Source of the DNA: Vibrio owensii CAIM 1854 = LMG 25443
GTDB taxonomy: Bacteria; Pseudomonadota; Gammaproteobacteria; Enterobacterales; Vibrionaceae
DNA length: 64,000 nucleotides
NCBI RefSeq assembly: GCF_000817815.1
Contig: NZ_JPRD01000020.1
Location: 149,509 to 213,508 of the forward strand
Reading direction: 5' to 3'
Part shown: positions 18,677 through 27,198 of the stretch, one piece after another
Layout: the number at the start of each line of letters is the position of its first letter
Position numbering within the stretch: the first letter of the stretch is position 1
The notes under the pieces: generated by a model
Database searches by the model: none
The model's input: only the letters and a program-made list of their open reading frames with translations
Told to the model about the DNA's origin: nothing
Program-made: the position numbers and the translations under genes

Positions 18677-19594
18677 GTGATTGGATTTGATTACAACTTG
18701 TTGAAGGTATTGTCGGTCATTCTCGAAACGCAAAATACCACCGTCGCAGCAGAGCGGCTCTGTACGAGCCAACCCGCCGTGAGCCGAAACTTAAGAAAGA
18801 TTCGTGAGCTATTCAATGATGATATTTTGGTGAGAAAGGGAGCGGTGATGGAGCTCACCCCAAAAGCAGAAGAGCTTAAAACTCAGCTCTCTGGCCTCAT
18901 CCATGACATCGAAGCGTTGGTCAATACAGAAGAGCGCTTCGACCCAAGCACCGAAAAAGCCAACCTGCGCATTGCGATAAATGCTTCTATCGCTCAGTGG
19001 TTTTCTGCCCCTTTGACTCAGTTTCTTGCCAAGGAAGCTCCACTAATGAACTTGGTGATTGAGGATTGGACAGAAGCGACGCCCGAGAAAATTGATGCTG
19101 GAGAGATTGCCTTTGGCATTAACTATTTCCCGATGGATTTACCTAAATTCCTAGTGCAGAAGAAGGGCGGCAAAGACCATTTCGCTCTGGCTGGCCGCAT
19201 CGGGCATCCATTGGAGGGAAGGCGGGTTCAACTGGATGATCTCAAGGCGGCATCGTTTGCTGTACACATCATTCCCCATTGGAACGAAAAAGAAGTGCAT
19301 ATCTCCCGTTTACTTCACCCCTTGTCTGTAGTGCCTAGGATTCAGCTTAGAACGAGCCATATCAATACGATTCTTAACCTAGTATCTGAAAGCGACATTC
19401 TTTTCCCATGTTCCAAATACCTTATTGAGCAATTGGATGCGCGGTTTGTTGGTCTCGATTTTGCGCAGGAGTTACCAACATTAGAAGGCAATTTTGGCTA
19501 TGTTTACAGCACCAAGAGAAGAAATGAACCAATGACACAATGGCTGAATCAATCCATTGAATCTTTGATGGCTGAGTTGGGCATTCGAGCCTGA
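18677..19594 (+). CDS. LysR-family transcriptional regulator
   Basis: This protein has 305 residues from a GTG at 18677, chosen because AAGGTG lies 6 nt upstream and the length then fits the family. The HTH is LLKVLSVILETQNTTVAAERLCTSQPAVSRNLRKIRELFNDDILVRKG, which resembles the NodD/LeuO-like group of LysR proteins. The C-terminal periplasmic-binding-protein-like domain (about 95-300) would sense an effector. It diverges from the DUF1254 gene and probably controls that gene and itself. The effector is unknown. Confidence 0.88.
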   Translation: MIGFDYNLLKVLSVILETQNTTVAAERLCTSQPAVSRNLRKIRELFNDDILVRKGAVMELTPKAEELKTQLSGLIHDIEALVNTEERFDPSTEKANLRIAINASIAQWFSAPLTQFLAKEAPLMNLVIEDWTEATPEKIDAGEIAFGINYFPMDLPKFLVQKKGGKDHFALAGRIGHPLEGRRVQLDDLKAASFAVHIIPHWNEKEVHISRLLHPLSVVPRIQLRTSHINTILNLVSESDILFPCSKYLIEQLDARFVGLDFAQELPTLEGNFGYVYSTKRRNEPMTQWLNQSIESLMAELGIRA

Positions 19595-19706
19595 TTCCGC
19601 ATTGACGTCGTAATTGTGAGAGTAGACCTCAATTTAAACCGTACTTTCACAATAAGTTGGCGTTCCCCATTACAATATGCCCATCCATATGAAAAAGGAA
19701 AAAACG

Positions 19707-20168
19707 ATGAAAGCAGTTTGGTTGGCCGCAGGTGCATTGGCACTGAGCGGATGTTCGACAATGAACTCAGCAAATGACGTATCTCGCCCATCGGCAGAGA
19801 TGTTCCCAGAGATGGAGAACATGACGAAGCACGTTTTCTATGTAGACCCAGCAAGCAACGAGGCAGATAAGCGCGTTGAGCTTGTGGTAGGTAAAATGAT
19901 GGAAACAGACTGTAACCGCGTTTCTCTGGGCGGCAGTGTGAGTGAGCATTCGCTAGAAGGTTGGGGTTACACTTACTACCAAGTTGACGCTTCTCCAGCA
20001 GGCGGAATCTCTACACTAATGGCTTGTCCTGAAGACATGGAGAAGGTAGAGACTTTCATTCAAATGCCAACACGCGACCTTTACCGTTACAACAGCAAGC
20101 TTCCTGTTGTGGTTTACGCGCCGGCGGATTTGGACGTGAACATTCGCGTTTGGGCACCTGAAGAATGA
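19707..20168 (+). CDS. Ecotin-family serine protease inhibitor, lipoprotein form
   Basis: This 153-residue protein has a lipobox LSGC (Cys16, Ser at +2), so it should be lipid-anchored in the outer membrane. The body matches ecotin throughout: KRVELVVGKMMETDCNRVSL, LEGWGYTYYQVD, STLMACPED and LYRYNSKLPVVVYAP, ending DVNIRVWAPEE. The Met of STLMAC lies at the P1 position of the reactive loop, as in E. coli ecotin (STMMAC), giving broad inhibition of trypsin-, chymotrypsin- and elastase-type enzymes. The disulfide cysteines flank it (TDC, MAC). E. coli ecotin is a soluble periplasmic dimer, so the lipid anchor is a notable variation. AAAGGAAA precedes the ATG. The stop overlaps the MliC start. 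Confidence 0.9.
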   Translation: MKAVWLAAGALALSGCSTMNSANDVSRPSAEMFPEMENMTKHVFYVDPASNEADKRVELVVGKMMETDCNRVSLGGSVSEHSLEGWGYTYYQVDASPAGGISTLMACPEDMEKVETFIQMPTRDLYRYNSKLPVVVYAPADLDVNIRVWAPEE

Positions 20169-20473
20169 TCGCTAAGCAGGCAAAAATCGCACTGACATTA
20201 GGTGGTTTGCTTGCGCTTGGTGGCTGTGCCTCTACCGCGCCAGAGTATCAATACCAGTGTGATGATGGTCATCAGTTTGCAGCTAGCTTTGATCAGGAAA
20301 AAGCGATGATCACCGTTGATGACGAGAGAGAGATTGAACTCAAACAAGTTCGCTCTGCATCTGGCGCAAAATATATGTCTGATGACCAAATGTTAGTTCT
20401 GCACACCAAAGGTGACGAAGCGATTTTGATCGTCAACGAGATATCCCAAAGTGCATGTCGCGTGACGAAGTAA
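20165..20473 (+). CDS. MliC-family lysozyme inhibitor lipoprotein
   Basis: This 102-residue lipoprotein has a lipobox LGGC (Cys21). The mature domain fits the membrane-bound lysozyme inhibitor of C-type lysozyme (MliC/PliC): YQCDDGHQFAASF, then the signature QVRSASGAKYMSDDQMLVLHTKGDEAIL, where Ser and Lys-Tyr of the SASGAKY loop insert into the lysozyme active site. Two cysteines (YQC and SAC) can form the conserved disulfide. The ATG overlaps the ecotin stop (ATGA), so translation is coupled. The pair would blunt two innate-immune enzymes at the cell surface. A strong terminator closes the operon. Confidence 0.9.
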   Translation: MIAKQAKIALTLGGLLALGGCASTAPEYQYQCDDGHQFAASFDQEKAMITVDDEREIELKQVRSASGAKYMSDDQMLVLHTKGDEAILIVNEISQSACRVTK

Positions 20474-20484
20474 TCGTGAAATTC

Positions 20485-20513
20485 AAAAGGCTTGGTTGAT
20501 ACCAAGCCTTTTT
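20485..20513 (+). terminator. Rho-independent terminator of the ecotin-mliC operon
   Basis: The stem AAAAGGCTTGGT/ACCAAGCCTTTT with a TGAT tetraloop ends in T residues, 11 bp after the stop. Confidence 0.95.
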
Positions 20514-21061
20514 GTTTTCACGCTTTGTATGGTGGTCATATGCTTTCTGTGGCAATACGGTTGCAGCTTCCCTTTCTGGGTCAATCCACATCGAACAAAT
20601 CCGCCTCTAGCACCCTCTTTTCTTCTTCGTAAAAACTACTTCGAAAGTTTAGGTCAAGTTACCTTGTCGTAAGTTTAAGTGAGAGATTAGCCTGTTTTAT
20701 AAAATTTTAATGTTCAATGTGTTACTAAGTAAACTCATTGAAAAACTATTTGTGTCTTTTATTATTTAAAGTTTATGTAATTAATCGGGTTTATTTTTGT
20801 TTTTGTCCAACCTTCGAAAACCTTTCCAATATCTGGCTTTCTATATTTGTTGTATTAGCTTCTAAAATTTTCTGTTTAGTATTCATTTTGTTTATTCAAG
20901 ATGCTGATAATTATCAGGTTTATCTTTTGTTCGGCATTTTTGGACTATGGCGCATTTCTTACAAAATTAAAATCCTTAAGCCAATGGTCGTAAGTGCGGA
21001 TTTGATATAAATTCTCATTTGGGAATATTCCCGCTATAAATATAAAAATGGAGAAATTATA
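20514..21061. other. AT-rich region ahead of the FAD-oxidoreductase operon
   Basis: Much of 20640-21060 is clearly more AT-rich than its flanks. A 90-codon hydrophobic frame begins with a TTG at 20738 but has no ribosome binding site, and its Phe/Leu/Ile richness follows the base composition, so I do not call it a gene. The segment probably holds the promoter for the operon at 21062 and may mark an acquired block. Confidence 0.4.
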
Positions 21062-21466
21062 ATGAAAAACGTTCTTGGCTTCGTGACCCTTCTTGCTGCT
21101 TCTTTTGTTCACGCTGAAGACGCGATTACTTTCCCAACCGAGCAAGCTGCTGGAGGAAATGACGCGATTGTCTTTCCTACTGTGCAGAATCCCATTGTGT
21201 TGGTTGGTGGGTACGAAGTAGAAAATGGTGTTTTGCGTTCTCGCACTTACGACTGTGGGATTAATATCAATGACTTAAACCTCTCAGCCCAGCTTGTGTG
21301 GGAAGGTGCGACACCTAAAGTGATGATTGTGGGTGACGATCTGATTATGTGTCGTTCCCTGGCGAATAGTCCATTTGAGCTCGACATCAGTACGGTATTG
21401 AATCAACTTCCGAACTACGATCTATATCGATTAGAGATCGCGAATCATGTCAACTTTCATCGATAG
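21062..21466 (+). CDS. Secreted protein of unknown function
   Basis: This 134-residue protein has a signal peptide (MKNVLGFVTLLAASFVHA). The mature N-terminus contains a near-tandem repeat, DAITFPTEQ and DAIVFPTVQ, separated by AAGGN. The rest (PIVLVGGYEVENGVLRSRTYDCGININDLN...) is probably beta-rich with two cysteines (YDCG, IMCR). I do not recognise the family. GGAGAA precedes the ATG. It is first in a tight run with the FAD oxidoreductase (14-bp gap) and the membrane protein, so a shared role is likely. Confidence 0.75.
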   Translation: MKNVLGFVTLLAASFVHAEDAITFPTEQAAGGNDAIVFPTVQNPIVLVGGYEVENGVLRSRTYDCGININDLNLSAQLVWEGATPKVMIVGDDLIMCRSLANSPFELDISTVLNQLPNYDLYRLEIANHVNFHR

Positions 21467-21480
21467 TTCGAGGAGAGAAC

Positions 21481-23043
21481 ATGACTTTTTACTCTTCGAA
21501 TAAAAGGGGGGAGAAGGCCTGTGCTTGCACGGGCTCTTCGCGTCCCAAAGTGGCGATTTTCGGTGCTGGAATTTCTGGCTTAACTGTGGCTCATAACTGC
21601 ATAAAACGAGATTTTGAGGTTTCTGTTTACGACAAGGAGCTATACACCGGAGGAAAGTGTATCGGAACGGTAGATGAAGGGGGGAGGGTTCATGAACTTA
21701 CTCATCGGCAGTTCTTCGCAAAAAACCACAACCTCATTAATTTTCTTAAAGAAATTCCTTCAGGGGCTGGCTCTTGTTTAGACTCGCTTTACCCTCAGAA
21801 TATCGTGCAATTTTCTTGGGCACAAAGTAGCAAAACCATACAGTTTCAGCGTGGTTATTTTACGCGTTTAGAAAAACTGTGGGATGACGCAAAGTCCGCC
21901 TATTCAATGCATTATGCTCAAGTTCCTCTAACTGATACGTTTTGGTTTAAGCAACGATTGCAGCAAACGTATTCTACAGAGGAGTTACTCGGTGTTTCCG
22001 TTAGAGATTTCTTCTGCTACGACTCAAGGCCACACCTTGCCGCTTTCCTTCGTTCAGTCTTGCTAGGTTGGATTGGAGCGACTGATGATACGCCAGCATT
22101 GGCGATTTTGGATTTACTCAACAATAAAGAAGGCGAGTTGCATACTTTGGCACCAGACGCCTACAGCTTGGGAATGCGCAAACCCATTAGTGACGCGCTT
22201 ATTAACCCGTTGACTCACCATCTCCAAAAGCAGGGTGTTCAGTTTTACTTAGGCTACAAAGCGAAGGCCATCTATCCAAACAAAGCACGGACCCGAGTGG
22301 ATGGTGTGCGACTACACAATGACTGTACCGTTCTCGCCGATTATTATGTCTTTGCGCTTCCGGCTCATGTTATTCACTCTTTACTTTCAGAAACCAGTTC
22401 AGCATTAAGTTATGATTACGTCTTGAGCCACGGTTTTCAGTTTTATTTTTCTCGTATCCCTGCTGAACTCAAAAATAGAACGGTTGGCTTAGTCCTCGAT
22501 TCTCCCTGGGGATTGAGCTATCACGTGACCACCAGAAACACATCTCGAGGTGAGGTGACGTGCTTATCGGTAACCGCGACTAAGCTTGATGATGCACTTG
22601 GGCTTTTGTATCAAAAGCCAATGCTGTCTTGTACTGAAGAGCAAGTAAAAGATGAATTATTGTTTCAGCTTTTTGGGCAACTAGACCTACTCGAACATTC
22701 GGCTTACAAAGGATTTAGAGTTGGCCTTGGGGCAAAAATAGTTACACCTCAAGAGCTAGACACTTTGTACTCAGAGTACTTTCATGGTGATGTTTTTATC
22801 AATGAGCGTGGGCAGCCTCGACAGTGGGTTTTGCAACACGCCCTCACTCAACCTACCACTCAGAATACGCTCACAACAGCAGTGAAAAACTTTTCTAACG
22901 TTTTTTTAAGCGGTGAGTATTTATCTGATCCCCGCCAAACTTGGCGAGTACCAGTTACGTTGGAGCGATGTATAGAAACCGCTAATTTATGCTCGGCGGA
23001 TTTAGCCGAGTATGCAGACTCTGAACATGAGATGTGCCAATGA
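21481..23043 (+). CDS. FAD-dependent oxidoreductase of the amine oxidase / phytoene desaturase type
   Basis: This 520-residue protein has a Rossmann dinucleotide motif at about 24-40 (VAIFGAGISGLTVAHN, GxGxxG) after a Cys-containing, basic N-terminal extension, then an acidic residue at the end of strand two (VSVYDKE) and GGKC, typical of the flavin amine oxidase/carotenoid desaturase superfamily. YYVFALPAHVI lies in the central part. The end NVFLSGEYLSDPRQTWRVPVTLERCIETANL fits the second FAD-binding segment (normally AG(D/E)). The substrate is unknown; no carotenoid synthase genes are adjacent. GGAGAGAAC precedes the ATG. The stop overlaps the next gene by 4 bp. Confidence 0.82.
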   Translation: MTFYSSNKRGEKACACTGSSRPKVAIFGAGISGLTVAHNCIKRDFEVSVYDKELYTGGKCIGTVDEGGRVHELTHRQFFAKNHNLINFLKEIPSGAGSCLDSLYPQNIVQFSWAQSSKTIQFQRGYFTRLEKLWDDAKSAYSMHYAQVPLTDTFWFKQRLQQTYSTEELLGVSVRDFFCYDSRPHLAAFLRSVLLGWIGATDDTPALAILDLLNNKEGELHTLAPDAYSLGMRKPISDALINPLTHHLQKQGVQFYLGYKAKAIYPNKARTRVDGVRLHNDCTVLADYYVFALPAHVIHSLLSETSSALSYDYVLSHGFQFYFSRIPAELKNRTVGLVLDSPWGLSYHVTTRNTSRGEVTCLSVTATKLDDALGLLYQKPMLSCTEEQVKDELLFQLFGQLDLLEHSAYKGFRVGLGAKIVTPQELDTLYSEYFHGDVFINERGQPRQWVLQHALTQPTTQNTLTTAVKNFSNVFLSGEYLSDPRQTWRVPVTLERCIETANLCSADLAEYADSEHEMCQ

Positions 23044-23831
23044 AGTCCCGAATTTATTCACCCTTGTCATCGGGGCTCTTTCTGTTGCTGTGTTTGGTGT
23101 ACAGCAGTGGTTTTTATCTACTAGTGCAAAGTTCGATTTGGCTCGCGTTAGCATTGACAGTGCTATTACCTGTGGTGTTCTGGCCGTTAACGCAACCGGT
23201 CGAAAATTCAGGAGAGATAAAGCGAATCCTCTGTTTAGAAACTGGTTTTAACGTGTTGTGTTTTTTAGCGGTGAGTCAATGGGTTAGCATCGAACATGTT
23301 GATAAGGGTTTGGTCGTATTTTTCGTTCTCCAGTCAGCGGGGTTTTTATTGGTGCAGTTGAAAAAGCGGGCTTATTTGTCGATGTTTATATCGATGGTAC
23401 TGGCTGCGGCGATCGCCTACTGGGTACATTCAGGGATGCAAACCACACTGCAAGGAGAGGGGAGGATCGTCTTATTTGGAGAGCCTGTTCCTTGGCAATT
23501 AAAAGTGATTTACGGTTTGTGGCTGGCGCAATTGCTGCTTGTCGAATATCGCTCTGTGTTGCCAAAACTGACGTTGGCTATCTGCCACATTGCGTCTTTT
23601 GTTATTGCAATTGGTGCGGAGGATTTCTTCCACGCCCGCATCGTGACAGCCAGTCACCTTCTTTTCCTCAGTCTGTGTTTCAACTTAAAGAGTTTAGATT
23701 GGGGCGGAAGTGAATTCGCAATATCGAATCGATTGAGCCGTTTCATTCAATCGCCAATCGTTAGAGAGCCATTTTCTGAGTTTTTACTTGGCGTTGTTGC
23801 TATCATTTATCTTGGGATTTTTCTGATGTAG
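23040..23831 (+). CDS. Polytopic membrane protein of unknown function
   Basis: This 263-residue protein has about nine hydrophobic segments spread along its length (roughly 10-28, 34-54, 65-85, 90-108, 114-132, 155-173, 179-198, 203-220 and 242-262). I take the ATG at 23040, which overlaps the upstream stop as ATGA, rather than the in-frame GTG at 23034. One motif-like loop, GAEDFFHARIVTASHLLF, carries Glu, Asp and two His within or near membrane helices, which could bind metal or heme. This is speculation. I do not recognise the family. Its coupling to the FAD protein suggests a membrane-bound redox or lipid-modification partner. Confidence 0.75.
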   Translation: MKSRIYSPLSSGLFLLLCLVYSSGFYLLVQSSIWLALALTVLLPVVFWPLTQPVENSGEIKRILCLETGFNVLCFLAVSQWVSIEHVDKGLVVFFVLQSAGFLLVQLKKRAYLSMFISMVLAAAIAYWVHSGMQTTLQGEGRIVLFGEPVPWQLKVIYGLWLAQLLLVEYRSVLPKLTLAICHIASFVIAIGAEDFFHARIVTASHLLFLSLCFNLKSLDWGGSEFAISNRLSRFIQSPIVREPFSEFLLGVVAIIYLGIFLM

Positions 23832-23857
23832 TCTCTTGGAGTTATGTGTTTCTCACT

Positions 23858-24091
23858 AGCAACCCCCTCCAACTCCCCCTTGTATTGACATGGTTTGCTC
23901 AGCATTTGCATTTCTTGTCCAAGGGGGAGGGCTGTCCTTTGGTGCATTATCCTATTTCGTTCCAAGCTTTTGGTGTGATTTCGACGAGCCTAGGCTACAT
24001 CAAGAATCTCGCTTTAACACGCTCCGACAGTTCCTCTCCTTTACCGGAATTCTCCGAAGTTAAAGCCAAGGGGAGGTTAGGAGGGGTTGTT
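23858..24091. repeat. Intergenic repeat element with imperfect terminal inverted repeats (about 234 bp)
   Basis: The left end AGCAACCCCCTCCAACTCCC (continuing CCTTG) is mirrored by the right end CAAGGGGAGGTTAGGAGGGG (continuing TTGTT) with about five mismatches over 25 bp. The interior holds another G-rich run (AAGGGGGAGGG, near 23920) and no protein-like frame. The design is that of a MITE or large hairpin repeat, and similar C/G-run ended blocks are, as far as I recall, common between vibrio genes. It fills the gap between the three-gene operon and the convergent VOC gene. Confidence 0.6.
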
Positions 24092-24112
24092 TTATCAAAA
24101 CTAACCAAAAAC

Positions 24113-24142
24113 AAAAAAGGGTTGGCACTAGGCCAACCCTTT
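24113..24142 (-). terminator. Rho-independent terminator of the VOC gene
   Basis: On the minus strand the stem AAAGGGTTGGC/GCCAACCCTTT with a 5-nt loop runs into a T-tract (24113-24118 complement), 20 bp after the stop. Confidence 0.92.
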
Positions 24143-24161
24143 CTGATTCTTAAGCATTCAA

Positions 24162-24653
24162 TTATTCGTAATCAGACGCGTAAGTTTCTTCGTAAGTGTG
24201 TGAGTAAAGCTCGAATAGGTTACCAAACGGGTCTTCCATGTAGATCATTTGAGCTTGTTTGCTGTCGTCTTCTGGGTGGTAGCGCATGATGTCCATGCGA
24301 GCTTTACCGCCAAACTCTTCAATACGTTTGATAGTTTGTGGGAACTGCTCTTTCGCTACTTGTAGACAGAAGTGGAAGATGCCTAGGCGAGAGAAGTCTA
24401 CTTCGTGACGCTCTTGACGCTCTTTCATTTCAAATAGCTCAACGCCGATGCCGTCAGATGTCACTAGGTGAGCGATGTTGAAGCCTTTGAAGCCTTCACC
24501 GAATACGGCGATACACATACGACCGATTGCTGATTCGCGCTCTTCGATAACTTTTGTGTTGTTCATTACGATGCGAAGACCAAGCGCTTTAGTGTAGAAC
24601 TCTACTGCTTTGTCCATATCGCCAACCATGATGCCTACGTGATTCATTTTCAT
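24162..24653 (-). CDS. VOC-family protein
   Basis: This 163-residue protein is a single VOC module. It begins MNHVGIMVGDMDKAVEFYTKALGLRIV (metal ligand His5), has IFHFCLQVAKEQF (second His in the middle) and ends MIYMEDPFGNLFELYSH (metal ligand Glu). The fold and ligands fit lactoylglutathione-lyase-like enzymes or dioxygenases; the substrate is not predictable. GGAGCAG precedes the ATG. A LysR gene lies upstream on the same strand, 157 bp away, and may or may not regulate it. Confidence 0.87.
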   Translation of the reverse strand: MKMNHVGIMVGDMDKAVEFYTKALGLRIVMNNTKVIEERESAIGRMCIAVFGEGFKGFNIAHLVTSDGIGVELFEMKERQERHEVDFSRLGIFHFCLQVAKEQFPQTIKRIEEFGGKARMDIMRYHPEDDSKQAQMIYMEDPFGNLFELYSHTYEETYASDYE

Positions 24654-24810
24654 AATTCTGCTCCAAAAAAACTGTGGTGTTTAATTCGTGTTTCGTTTCG
24701 ATGGAGGTGAGTATATGGAGAAATTTTCATTACATGAAATTATCAATAATTTTTAAGATAATAATTTTTCGTTATCAGCATTTCTTAGGCATCACTCATT
24801 TTATTTTCAG

Positions 24811-25749
24811 TTAAGCATAAGACTGACTGACGATAAGCTCTCTTAACCATTTATGGCTTGGGTCATTGTCGAGTTGCTTGTTCCAAAGTAGAAAGAACCC
24901 ACCTGGTTCCATTTTTATTGGGAGTGGTTTGATCACTATGTCCGATTTACCTTCGAACTCGCGGATGCTTTTGTAAGGGTAAGTCAGTATCAAGTCGCTC
25001 TTCTCACACAGTTTTACAGCGCTGGAAATGTCGGACATATTGACGGCGTTGTCGATGCGCAGGCGTTGCGTGTCGAGCACCTCATGTAATAGCCAGCTAG
25101 ACACACCGCCAGTGATGACTTGGATATGGCGGTACTTCAAGAATGCGTCGAGATTCCATTCTTCCTCTAATGCTGGGTGTCCTTTTCGCAAGATGCACGC
25201 CGAGGTGTCACGCATCAGTTCTGCGTAATTTAGAGTGTCAGGGATGGTATCGACATGGGTTTTAGAGCGATCATCAAACTCAAAGATACCCACACCAAAA
25301 TCGATCTCTCTTCTCTGTAATCGAGTAATGCTGCTGTTGCTCCAATCTGCACTTTTGATGGTGATCTTTGGCGCACTAGATAACGCTTGAGGTAGAAAAC
25401 GTGGGTAAATCGTGGAGTAGGCGGTTTCAATAAGATCGATACTGAAAATGCGAGTCGAGCGTTCTGGGTCAAACTCTTCTGGTTCACGAAGCTGATCAAT
25501 TTGCATCAGGATTTGTTGCAGCTTGCTTTCTAATGCTAGCGCTTTTGGGGTCGGCAATAAACCTTTGGATTCTCGCTCGAATAAGGGGTCATCAAACTCT
25601 TGGCGTAATTTAGTAAGCTGTTTACTGACGGCCGATTGAGATAAGAACAGTTTCTCTGCGGTTCTGCTCACGCTGCGTTCTTGCAGTAAAACGTACAGAC
25701 AAATCAGCAGGTTCATATCATTTTTGATTAAGTGGGATAGATTTATCAT
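24811..25749 (-). CDS. LysR-family transcriptional regulator
   Basis: This protein has 312 residues from the ATG at 25749, which has AGGAAT five nt upstream; a further ATG-like start at 25767 is less well placed. The HTH is LLICLYVLLQERSVSRTAEKLFLSQSAVSKQLTKLRQEFDDPLFERE, followed by a linker and a substrate-binding-like domain (about 95-300). Most of its neighbours are unrelated enzymes, and the target is unknown. It may control the VOC gene downstream or the oxidoreductase upstream. Confidence 0.9.
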   Translation of the reverse strand: MINLSHLIKNDMNLLICLYVLLQERSVSRTAEKLFLSQSAVSKQLTKLRQEFDDPLFERESKGLLPTPKALALESKLQQILMQIDQLREPEEFDPERSTRIFSIDLIETAYSTIYPRFLPQALSSAPKITIKSADWSNSSITRLQRREIDFGVGIFEFDDRSKTHVDTIPDTLNYAELMRDTSACILRKGHPALEEEWNLDAFLKYRHIQVITGGVSSWLLHEVLDTQRLRIDNAVNMSDISSAVKLCEKSDLILTYPYKSIREFEGKSDIVIKPLPIKMEPGGFFLLWNKQLDNDPSHKWLRELIVSQSYA

Positions 25750-25903
25750 GATATTCCTATCATTCAACTTACAAATTGAAGGGTATGAATAGAAACTATA
25801 TCACTTAATTGAATTGAGCCAGAAATACTGACTCGTTGCCCATTTAATGAATCAAACTGTTGAGGTATCGGCTAAGCTCTGCCCGAACCTCTAGCTCTGC
25901 TTC

Positions 25904-27094
25904 TTATAGGTATTTGGGGGTGTGTGCCTCAACCTCGGCAATGTTTTGCTCGCGAACTTGATGGGTATCGCCGATGGCGTCAAATACGCTGCGCAGCAAG
26001 TTCATTGAGTGTGACATCAAAGCTTCGCTCTCTTGTTGTGAGAGTAAAGGCTCTGCGTCAAAACCAAGTGCGCAGAGAATGTCGTTAAAGTGCATCGCAT
26101 AGCCTGAGCCAGAGACATCAAATGTGGTGCTCTTGATGCCATTGGGGCTTCTCTCCCACAGATACGGCGGATGCTTGAGTGTGCCAAAACCAATTGCGAT
26201 GACGCGCTCTGGATAGTGCAGCTCTAATCTTCTGTCCCAAATATCCCCCGCTTTTCCTGCCTCAATCACTACTTCAATATTGCCCTCGGTCGATGTAAGT
26301 TCGCCCTCGACATAGAGATGAGTTTCAGCGCCTTGTGTGTACTCCAATTTCGATTTGTTGATACGTTCGGCACGGACGTGTTTCAGTTCAACTTGCGAGT
26401 CTCCTATACCGAATTTATGCAGGTAGCGAACTAGCCCTGCAATCGCATGAATGCCCATATCAAAGCCATAACCTCCGCCGCCGCTGGTGGTTAAGTTAAG
26501 TAACTTTCTGGCGTTGAGTAACGCAATTCGATTTTCAAAACGGAAGTCTTGGATTGCTTCGTGACTGTCGATCGGGTTGTCGGCTGCAATAGCGATAATC
26601 TTGCGCGGGGCAGAATCAGGGAGTGCGATAGATGAATCAGCAAAGAGCGCTTCCAACGAAGGAGAGACCAAAGCGGTATCAATAAAGTAAAATTGCGCTC
26701 CGCGACGTTTAAGCTCTGGGATGACTTGGTTAAAGCCTTTGTTGATTTCAGCCAAGGAGAAGGACGGCTTCTCAACCACAAACAACAGGCTTTGAATATC
26801 GAGTGCATTACTCACTTGTTCAATAATGGAGAGGTGTGTGCCAACCGGAGTTAAAGCGAAGGCGGCAGCAACATCAGTGTGTGAGTGAGCCAGTAGAAAC
26901 GCATCAAGATCGGCGTAGCGAGCGGAGTAAGGGAATTGGAACTGCGATGCACAGAACTTGGGATGTTGAACTGCAGGGTCAATGGCGACGACATCAAAGC
27001 GAGAGCTTAAGGTGTGTAGAAGTTTCTCATACAAACCTACCACAGACGATTTAGCGTTCCCCAATCCACCAAATACCAATACGACCTTGTTCAT
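25904..27094 (-). CDS. Gfo/Idh/MocA-like oxidoreductase
   Basis: This 396-residue protein has an N-terminal Rossmann-type start (VVLVFGGLGNAKSSV), the family hallmark EKP (LLFVVEKPSFSLAEI, about 106-120), and a C-terminal alpha/beta domain with GGGGYGFDMGIHAIAGLVRYL, where His sits at the place of the usual catalytic His (D-x-x-x-H pattern). The glycine motif is less canonical than usual (GGLGNA rather than GxGxxG), so cofactor use is uncertain. Members act on sugars, inositols or related polyols with NAD(P). AAGGGGAAGTG precedes the ATG at 27094; a GTG overlaps one codon earlier. Confidence 0.75.
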   Translation of the reverse strand: MNKVVLVFGGLGNAKSSVVGLYEKLLHTLSSRFDVVAIDPAVQHPKFCASQFQFPYSARYADLDAFLLAHSHTDVAAAFALTPVGTHLSIIEQVSNALDIQSLLFVVEKPSFSLAEINKGFNQVIPELKRRGAQFYFIDTALVSPSLEALFADSSIALPDSAPRKIIAIAADNPIDSHEAIQDFRFENRIALLNARKLLNLTTSGGGGYGFDMGIHAIAGLVRYLHKFGIGDSQVELKHVRAERINKSKLEYTQGAETHLYVEGELTSTEGNIEVVIEAGKAGDIWDRRLELHYPERVIAIGFGTLKHPPYLWERSPNGIKSTTFDVSGSGYAMHFNDILCALGFDAEPLLSQQESEALMSHSMNLLRSVFDAIGDTHQVREQNIAEVEAHTPKYL

Positions 27095-27198
27095 CACTTC
27101 CCCTTATCCCAATTGCACTCACCAACAGGCTAGCAAAAATACGCTCAGGAATAATGGGATAAACCCGGAATTTTAAGTTCTGTATTCGGTGAGTCATA

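Noticed and set aside
20738..21010. 90-codon hydrophobic frame before the FAD operon
   Set aside because: It would need a TTG start with no ribosome binding site, and the Phe/Ile/Leu richness follows the local AT-rich composition.
23846..24289. 147-codon frame on the plus strand
   Set aside because: It crosses the second repeat element and then runs antisense to the VOC gene and its terminator.
24662..24810. Possible operator between VOC and LysR genes
   Set aside because: I looked for inverted repeats and saw only AT-rich runs with no convincing symmetry.
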